From contig JANQIO010000014.1 of the NCBI GenBank assembly GCA_028282105.1, positions 1 to 33,817 of the forward strand: a stretch of 33,817 bases of DNA. Reading direction: 5' to 3'. The notes under the pieces were generated by a model that worked only from the letters and a program-made list of their open reading frames with translations, made no database searches and was not told the DNA's origin. The translations under genes were made by a program, and so were the position numbers. This DNA comes from Halieaceae bacterium (GTDB lineage: Bacteria > Pseudomonadota > Gammaproteobacteria > Pseudomonadales > Halieaceae). Positions 33,794 through 33,817 of this stretch are shown here, piece by piece; position 1 is the stretch's first letter; each line of letters begins with the position of its first letter.

Positions 33794-33817
33794 TTTGGCG
33801 CACCTGAATATTCCCGA

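Noticed and set aside
1-33817. tRNA, rRNA, CRISPR arrays, complete insertion sequences or prophage genes
   Set aside because: None was recognised on either strand. The only mobile-type signals are short inverted repeats without a transposase.

Overview
The window is a compact, high-GC bacterial chromosome segment with about 36 intact protein genes, one frameshifted gene, and no rRNA, tRNA or CRISPR that I could see. Gene content points to a free-living gammaproteobacterium, probably a marine member of a Halieaceae (OM60/NOR5)-like lineage: xseB-ispA, an OprP-type porin, a PHA-granule-associated protein, F420-type flavin enzyme families, hipBA and gmd-fcl. The lineage is an inference from gene families; no marker gene is present to prove it. 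Genes are tightly packed. Seven same-strand pairs overlap by exactly 4 nt (ATGA or GTGA), two convergent pairs share one CTAG as both stop codons, and non-ATG starts are common.

Layout. 0-9.1 kb is a set of small metabolic and regulatory units: a flavin split-barrel/FNR fusion divergent from a LysR regulator, a serine hydrolase overlapping a second LysR that is divergent from a DoxX membrane protein, a Ddn-like reductase, an MBL lipoprotein plus GDPD pair, and an ICMT-like methyltransferase plus ZIP transporter pair. 9.1-15.0 kb carries an OprP-like porin with a long acidic N-terminal extension, a ferritin-like di-iron protein divergent from an AraC regulator, a patatin lipase and a PHA-system protein. 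15.0-18.0 kb holds two intergenic inverted-repeat elements, an EamA transporter/GFA pair, an LLM-class flavin oxidoreductase and clusters of a REP-like repeat.

18.0-23.3 kb is a probable six-gene minus-strand operon: xseB, ispA, a very unusual DsbA-like/receiver-like/GGDEF fusion, then a BtuF/C/D-type metal-chelate ABC importer. 23.3-30.1 kb has galE, a DUF4160/DUF2442 pair with a frameshift in the first gene, an amidase, a SpoIIAA-like protein, dxs with an internal peptide-repeat insertion, a small periplasmic protein and a VanZ-like protein. 30.1-33.8 kb has gmd-fcl (GDP-L-fucose synthesis) and a hipBA toxin-antitoxin module at the edge.

The most notable item is the redox/receiver/diguanylate-cyclase fusion at 20628-22130, embedded between isoprenoid synthesis and metal-chelate import genes. 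It suggests a c-di-GMP enzyme controlled by a thioredoxin-fold domain. Next in interest are the REP-like repeats placed on stop codons, the tandem inverted-repeat elements at 15.07-15.47 kb, the LysR gene that seems to need a CTG start, and the homopolymer frameshift in the DUF4160 gene.
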